A DNA stretch of 9,285 nt from Streptosporangiaceae bacterium (GTDB lineage: Bacteria > Actinomycetota > Actinomycetes > Streptosporangiales > Streptosporangiaceae), in NCBI GenBank assembly GCA_030038715.1, contig JASHSO010000352.1, positions 1-9,285 of the forward strand, given 5' to 3'. The notes under the pieces are model-generated. The model saw nothing but the letters and a program-made list of their open reading frames with translations. It searched no databases and was not told where the DNA came from. This document shows, piece after piece, positions 6,843 through 9,285 of the stretch; within the stretch, counting starts at the first letter, position 1; the number at the start of each line of letters is the position of its first letter. The position numbers and the translations under genes were made by a program.

Positions 6843-6848
6843 TACTCA

Positions 6849-6854
6849 ATCGTA
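6849..6854 (-). promoter_or_regulatory. -10 (TACGAT) of a leaderless blaI-like transcript, possible BlaI site
   Basis: On the minus strand TACGAT is followed by 6 nt and then GTG 6842. The overlapping plus-strand stretch from 6840 contains ACTAC and, after 6 nt, GTA. This is a weak inverted repeat reminiscent of BlaI half-sites (ACTAC/GTAGT), so the repressor may cover its own start. The operator part is speculative. Confidence 0.45.
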
Positions 6855-6920
6855 ACTCCAGCGTCAGAGCCGGTACATGGAGCGCGGTCCGTAGACGGCA
6901 TCCGGGACGCGCGCAAATTT

Positions 6921-6935
6921 CACCCGGCTCGGGTG
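6921..6935. other. Perfect hairpin in the divergent blaI / repeat-protein gap
   Basis: CACCCG-GCT-CGGGTG is a 6-bp perfect stem with a 3-nt loop, placed in the 239-nt gap between the divergent genes, just after the AT-rich AAATTT. It could be a dyad operator shared by both promoters or a leader hairpin. Apart from this and the 30-bp repeats that follow, I see no gene in the gap. Confidence 0.4.
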
Positions 6936-6968
6936 GCATAGGTCCGGCGCGGCCCGGGCAGGCCGTGC

Positions 6969-7026
6969 GCCGGGAGACAACGCCGACGGGCAGTCGGGGC
7001 CGGGAGACAACGCCGACGGGCAGTCG
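6969..7026 (+). repeat. 30-bp tandem repeat with hairpins in the leader of the repeat-protein gene
   Basis: Two adjacent copies with a period of exactly 30 bp: 6969-6996 and 6999-7026 are identical over 28 bases, and a fragment (GCCGGG) of a third follows at 7029-7034. Each copy holds the dyad CCGAC-GGGCA-GTCGG (5-bp stem in copy 1, 4-bp in copy 2). The repeat lies 56 nt before the AAGGAGG/ATG of the next gene. The period is a multiple of three and the frame is open (GRETTPTGSR twice), but no start signal supports translation here. Confidence 0.75.
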
Positions 7027-7081
7027 CAGCCGGGCTTCCCGGCCTGGACGCCCGCGAGGACTGCCACTCAAGGAGGACTTC

Positions 7082-7609
7082 ATGACAGCAACGACCACGG
7101 AGCATTCGGCTGAGGCAGCAGAGGAGGAGCTGCTCGCTTCGCTAATGAGCCGCCATGAGGAGGACGAGGGATCAGGCATCGAGCACCCGCTGCTGCTCGC
7201 TGCGCTGGCGCGCCGCCGCCGGGGCCGGGGCGAGCGCCTGATCGAGCACCCGCTGCTCCTGGCCGCGCTGATGTGCCACCGGGGACGGGACGACGAGGAG
7301 TCGTTCATCGAGCACCCGCTGTTCCTGGCCGCGCTGGCGCGCCGCCGAGAGCGCGAGGAGGACGAGGAGTCGTTCATCGAGCACCCGCTGCTGCTCGCTG
7401 CGCTGGCGCGTCGTCGCAGGGGCCGGGGCGAGCGCCCCATCGAGCACCCGCTCCTGTTGGCCGCGCTGATGCGCCGCCGGGAAGGCGAAGGGGGCGAGGA
7501 GCCGATGATCGAGCACCCGCTGCTGCTCGCGGCGCTCATGCACCGCCGCCGCGAAGAAGGCGACGGGGTCATGGGGCACCCGCTCATTCTCGCGGCGCTC
7601 GCACGGTAG
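7082..7609 (+). CDS. Tandem-repeat protein, seven IEHPLLLAAL modules; function unknown
   Basis: Encodes 175 residues and is not a family I recognise. After a 32-residue acidic leader there are seven modules of I-E-H-P-L-L-L-A-A-L-x-R-R, starting at residues 33, 54, 76, 99, 120, 143 and 164 (period 21-23). Linkers are charged: Arg/Gly-rich (RRRRGRGER, modules 1 and 4) or acidic (EEDEESF type, modules 2 and 3). The last module (MGHPLILAALAR) ends the protein. The leader holds a degenerate eighth core, ELLASLMSRH (16-25). Each core is a short Pro-capped hydrophobic helix; no signal peptide or full membrane span is evident. ATG 7082 has AAGGAGG at 7070-7076, 5 nt upstream; an in-frame GTG at 6965 lacks any such site. 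A helical protein gene follows 155 nt on. A multivalent docking scaffold, membrane- or nucleic-acid-binding array or peptide precursor are all possible. Confidence 0.8.
   Translation: MTATTTEHSAEAAEEELLASLMSRHEEDEGSGIEHPLLLAALARRRRGRGERLIEHPLLLAALMCHRGRDDEESFIEHPLFLAALARRREREEDEESFIEHPLLLAALARRRRGRGERPIEHPLLLAALMRRREGEGGEEPMIEHPLLLAALMHRRREEGDGVMGHPLILAALAR
7178..7606 (+). repeat. In-frame coding tandem repeat, 7 units of 63-69 bp
   Basis: Units begin at 7178, 7241, 7307, 7376, 7439, 7508 and 7571. The first nine bases or more (ATCGAGCACCCG) are the same in six units, but the Leu-Leu-Leu-Ala-Ala-Leu core uses different codons between units (for example CTGCTGCTCGCTGCGCTG, CTGCTCCTGGCCGCGCTG and CTCCTGTTGGCCGCGCTG). 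Units 1 and 4 are nearly identical including their linker, and the linkers of units 2 and 3 are alike, pointing to segmental duplication. The last unit is the most diverged, as often seen at array ends. Confidence 0.92.
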
Positions 7610-7685
7610 CGACGCTGGGTTAGCGCACAGTCCGGCGCGGGCCCTGCCTGGCGGCGTCGGCAGCCGTGTTCCGGTGAGCGCAGGT

Positions 7686-7738
7686 GTCGGCTCGCGGGAA
7701 CGGGCCTGGTCCGGCCTGGGGGGGTCGGCTCGCGACCC
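7686..7738 (+). repeat. Direct repeat and hairpin between the two unknown genes
   Basis: GTCGGCTCGCG occurs at 7686-7696 and again at 7724-7734, 38 bp apart. The second copy is part of a hairpin GGGTCG-GCTCG-CGACCC (7722-7738, 6-bp stem, 5-nt loop), 26 nt before the next start codon. It may attenuate or stabilise the message between the two genes, or mark a separate promoter region. The remainder of the 155-nt gap shows nothing else I can support. Confidence 0.5.
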
Positions 7739-7764
7739 ACCCGATACAAGACAAAGGAACAGAC

Positions 7765-8142
7765 ATGGCGGTTGAGTCATCAAAGGAAATGCGCGAGGAC
7801 GAAGTCGAGTCACTGGTTGACGACCTGATCCGGGACATACTGAACGAGTCCGGCGGATCCGCAGAGTCCCCCATCCGGGGCATGGCCACCACGGCTGCTC
7901 TCTTCGAAACGGCCTTCGGATCCACGTGGGATGCATCGCGGATCTCGATGATCGAAAAACTCCTGCTTGCTCAGGCATTCGCCGCTGAGCTGGCCGACGC
8001 ACTCGCACCCGCGTTGGCCGAGCAGCTAGCACCCCGGCTGATGAAGGCTCTGGAGCTCGATCCGACGACCCAGGCAGCGAGGAAAAGACCCACCCCAGCT
8101 ACCAGGTCAGGCAGCCAGGGGAGGAAGCCAGGCACCAAGTGA
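7765..8142 (+). CDS. Small helical protein next to the repeat protein; function unknown
   Basis: Encodes 125 residues; I do not recognise the family. It has an acidic amphipathic N-terminal helix (EDEVESLVDDLIRDILNE, 11-28), a short linker (GGSAESPIRGM), a central segment ATTAALFETAFGSTWDASR (41-59), a long hydrophobic/Ala-rich helix from MIEKLLLAQAFAAEL (62-76) through LADALAPALAEQLAPRLMKAL, and a basic Pro/Ser tail (104-125) that looks disordered. MIEKLLLAQAF loosely resembles the MIEHPLLLAAL module of the upstream protein, but the match is short. The start at ATG 7765 is well supported by AAAGGAA at 7753-7759, 5 nt upstream. A strong hairpin 11 nt after the stop suggests the unit ends here. 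Location is probably cytosolic. A partner or carrier role for the repeat protein is only inferred from adjacency. Confidence 0.78.
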   Translation: MAVESSKEMREDEVESLVDDLIRDILNESGGSAESPIRGMATTAALFETAFGSTWDASRISMIEKLLLAQAFAAELADALAPALAEQLAPRLMKALELDPTTQAARKRPTPATRSGSQGRKPGTK

Positions 8143-8153
8143 CCGTGCTTGCG

Positions 8154-8180
8154 AGTCGGCAGCTATGAGCTGAGCCGACT
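8154..8180 (+). terminator. Hairpin terminator after the two-gene unit
   Basis: AGTCGGCAGCT (8154-8164) pairs with AGCTG-AG-CCGACT (8168-8180) around the triloop ATG, an 11-bp stem with one 2-nt bulge. It begins 11 nt after the stop of the small helical protein. No T-tract follows, which is common for actinobacterial terminators. Confidence 0.6.
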
Positions 8181-8227
8181 GCCGGGGTGCTGACGAGTTC
8201 CGGCGCCCAGCTCCCAATGGAAATGCC

Positions 8228-8233
8228 TACGCT
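8228..8233 (+). promoter_or_regulatory. -10 (TACGCT) of a leaderless macrodomain transcript
   Basis: TACGCT fits TAnnnT and ends 6 nt before ATG 8240. No Shine-Dalgarno lies upstream, so the message probably starts at the initiation codon. The overlapping GTG at 8237 is an alternative start one codon earlier. Confidence 0.5.
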
Positions 8234-8239
8234 ACGGTG

Positions 8240-8767
8240 ATGCAGATCACGCTCGCTCGCGGCGACATCACCGCACAGGAAGTCGATGCCGTCGTCAACG
8301 CGGCCAACTCCGCGCTGCTCGGCGGGGGCGGCGTGGACGGCGCCATCCACCGGCGCGGCGGGCCGACTATCCTGGCGGAGTGCCGCGACCTGCGCGCCAC
8401 CCAGTACGCCGACGGCCTGCCGCCCGGCCAGGCGGTCGCGACCACCGCCGGTGACCTGCCTGCCCGGTGGGTCATCCACACTGTCGGGCCGGTCTATTCG
8501 GCCTCTCAGGACCGTTCGGCCCTGCTGGCCTCGTGCTATGTCGAGTCCCTCAGGGTCGCGGCTGACCTCGGCGCCACAACGGTGGCGTTCCCGGCCATAT
8601 CGACGGGCGTCTACCGCTGGCCGATGGCGGACGCCGCACGGATCGCTGTGCGGGCCGTCCGCAGTTCGCAGGTCGGCGCCGAGCTCACCGAGGTGAGGTT
8701 CGTGCTGTTCAGCGAGGATGCCCACGCTGCGTTTGCCACGGCTCTCGCCGAGATCGCAGCTCGCTAG
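8240..8767 (+). CDS. Macrodomain O-acetyl-ADP-ribose deacetylase (MacroD/YmdB type)
   Basis: Encodes 175 residues, a single stand-alone macrodomain of the MacroD/YmdB class. These proteins bind ADP-ribose, hydrolyse O-acetyl-ADP-ribose made by sirtuins, and remove mono-ADP-ribose from acidic side chains. The signature VDAVVNAANSALLGGGGVDG (15-34) is intact: Asn20, Asn23 and Asp33 stand where E. coli YmdB has its active-site Asn25 and Asp35 segment. Downstream are GxAVATTAGDLPARWVIHTV-type residues (about 57-77) and the phosphate-binding loop AFPAISTGVYRWP (116-128), where Arg takes the place of the Gly/Tyr often seen before Trp. ATG 8240 is chosen for the 6-nt spacing to TACGCT. The protein lacks extra domains and is probably cytosolic. 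The next gene is a Nudix regulator likely to sense an NAD-related ligand, supporting an ADP-ribose metabolic role. Confidence 0.93.
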   Translation: MQITLARGDITAQEVDAVVNAANSALLGGGGVDGAIHRRGGPTILAECRDLRATQYADGLPPGQAVATTAGDLPARWVIHTVGPVYSASQDRSALLASCYVESLRVAADLGATTVAFPAISTGVYRWPMADAARIAVRAVRSSQVGAELTEVRFVLFSEDAHAAFATALAEIAAR

Positions 8768-8780
8768 TACCACTTCCGGC

Positions 8781-8786
8781 TAGCGT
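8781..8786 (+). promoter_or_regulatory. -10 (TAGCGT) of a leaderless Nudix-regulator transcript
   Basis: TAGCGT, identical to the box before the DUF2516 gene, ends 6 nt before GTG 8793. No Shine-Dalgarno is visible. It stands 13 nt after the macrodomain stop, so the Nudix gene may have its own promoter despite the short gap. Confidence 0.5.
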
Positions 8787-8792
8787 GCGACT

Positions 8793-9285
8793 GTGAGCGT
8801 CCCGCGCATCGGCGTTAGCGTTGACCTAGTCATCCTGACCATCAGAGTGGGCAAGCTCGCCACCCTGGTGTGGAGCCGCGACGGTGAGCCATACCCCGGC
8901 TTGGTCGCGCTGCCAGGCGGGTTCATCCGGCTGGACGAGGACCTGCCAGCCGCTGCGGCGAGGGTCCTGGCAGAGCGGGCCGGCCTCCCGGGCTCGCCCG
9001 TGCACCTCGAGCAGCTGCGTAGCTACGGCTACCCAGACCGGGACCCGACCAGGCGCGCGGTGTCGGTGGCCTACCTCGCGCTGGCCCCCGATCTGCCGGT
9101 GCCCGACCAGCCCCAGATGAGCTGGCAGCCGGTCGCCGCGTTGACGCAGATGGCCTTCGACCACGCCAGGATCCTGCGAGACGGAGTGGAGCGTGCTCGG
9201 TCCAAGCTCGAGTACACCTCGCTGGCCGCGGCGTTCTGCGGGGACGAGTTCACCGTCGCCGAACTACGCAGGGTCTACGAGATCG
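8793..9285 (+). CDS. NrtR-like Nudix-domain transcriptional regulator, 3'-truncated
   Basis: The first 164 residues are visible; the frame runs off the window end. A Nudix domain occupies about residues 5-135, followed by the beginning of a winged-helix region (LEYTSLAAAF, then FTVAELRRVYEI). That arrangement is typical of NrtR-type regulators, which bind NAD-pathway metabolites such as ADP-ribose and control NAD synthesis genes. The Nudix box (43-65) keeps G-x5-E (Gly43, Glu49) but reads RVLAERAGL in place of RExxEExGx, so two of the usual catalytic Glu residues are lost (Val58, Arg62). A ligand sensor without hydrolase activity is therefore likely, as known for several NrtR proteins. GTG 8793 is chosen because TAGCGT precedes it by 6 nt and the domain begins at once. 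A non-regulatory Nudix hydrolase is less likely given these changes. The neighbouring macrodomain gene supports an ADP-ribose link. Confidence 0.85.
   Translation, partial: MSVPRIGVSVDLVILTIRVGKLATLVWSRDGEPYPGLVALPGGFIRLDEDLPAAAARVLAERAGLPGSPVHLEQLRSYGYPDRDPTRRAVSVAYLALAPDLPVPDQPQMSWQPVAALTQMAFDHARILRDGVERARSKLEYTSLAAAFCGDEFTVAELRRVYEI

Noticed and set aside
6969..7034. CRISPR-like array
   Set aside because: Only two copies with a 2-nt gap, no spacers and no cas genes.
6965..7081. GTG 6965 as the start of the repeat protein, adding 39 residues
   Set aside because: No ribosome site or TAnnnT box at the right distance, whereas ATG 7082 follows AAGGAGG at 5 nt.
7082..7609. Lanthipeptide or other RiPP multi-core precursor as a firm call
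   Set aside because: Cores lack Cys/Ser/Thr clusters and no maturase, protease or transporter gene is in the window; kept only as one possibility.
7082..7609. Encapsulin cargo-loading peptide array
   Set aside because: The core does not resemble the known loading peptides I can recall and no encapsulin shell gene is present.
6820..7749. Long minus-strand frame (309 codons) with Ser/Arg-rich repeats across the repeat-protein gene
   Set aside because: Its repetitiveness is only the mirror of the plus-strand repeat; it overlaps blaI and has no ribosome site, and composition is Ser/Arg-biased as usual for antisense frames in GC-rich DNA.
7172..8032. Second long minus-strand frame (286 codons) covering both unknown genes
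   Set aside because: Antisense to two genes with good Shine-Dalgarno sites; the product is low complexity with no recognisable domain.

Overview
The window is GC-rich DNA that reads as an actinobacterial chromosome. The signs are F420-type PPOX oxidoreductase and DUF2516 genes, a DUF222/HNH gene of the mycobacterial 13E12 type, a BlaI/M56 pair like that of Mycobacterium tuberculosis, GTG and TTG starts, and several genes that look leaderless (a TAnnnT box exactly 6 nt before the start codon). The genus cannot be fixed from sequence alone. Nothing in the window proves recent transfer. No tRNA, rRNA, CRISPR array or insertion sequence was seen.

Layout, left to right. (1) 1-1519, plus strand: the 3' part of a beta-keto acid cleavage enzyme (BKACE/DUF849) followed 7 nt later by a complete family II L-asparaginase; together these suggest an amino-acid catabolic operon. 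(2) 1520-3089: a DUF222/HNH nuclease gene whose promoter carries one good and one weaker LexA/SOS-like box around a TATAAT -10. (3) 3178-4948: an XRE regulator, a small DUF2516 membrane protein and an AlaX-type tRNA editing protein. The first two recall the Rv0474-Rv0476 neighbourhood of M. tuberculosis without hbhA. (4) 5044-6842, minus strand: a PPOX/F420 enzyme and a BlaI-M56 repressor/membrane protease pair. (5) 7082-8142, plus strand, divergent from blaI: two genes I do not recognise. The first encodes a protein made almost entirely of seven copies of I-E-H-P-L-L-L-A-A-L separated by charged linkers. The second encodes a small helical protein. Repeats and hairpins lie in both leaders, and a strong hairpin closes the unit. 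(6) 8240-9285: a macrodomain (O-acetyl-ADP-ribose deacetylase type) gene and a NrtR-like Nudix regulator cut by the window end. Both are apparently leaderless and both point to ADP-ribose/NAD metabolism.

The best candidate for something undescribed is region 5. The hydrophobic core of the repeat is kept at protein level while its codons vary synonymously, as expected if the peptide motif is under selection. The linkers differ in length and charge, and the array ends exactly at a core. This looks like a multivalent scaffold, docking array or peptide precursor, but no function can be assigned from sequence alone.
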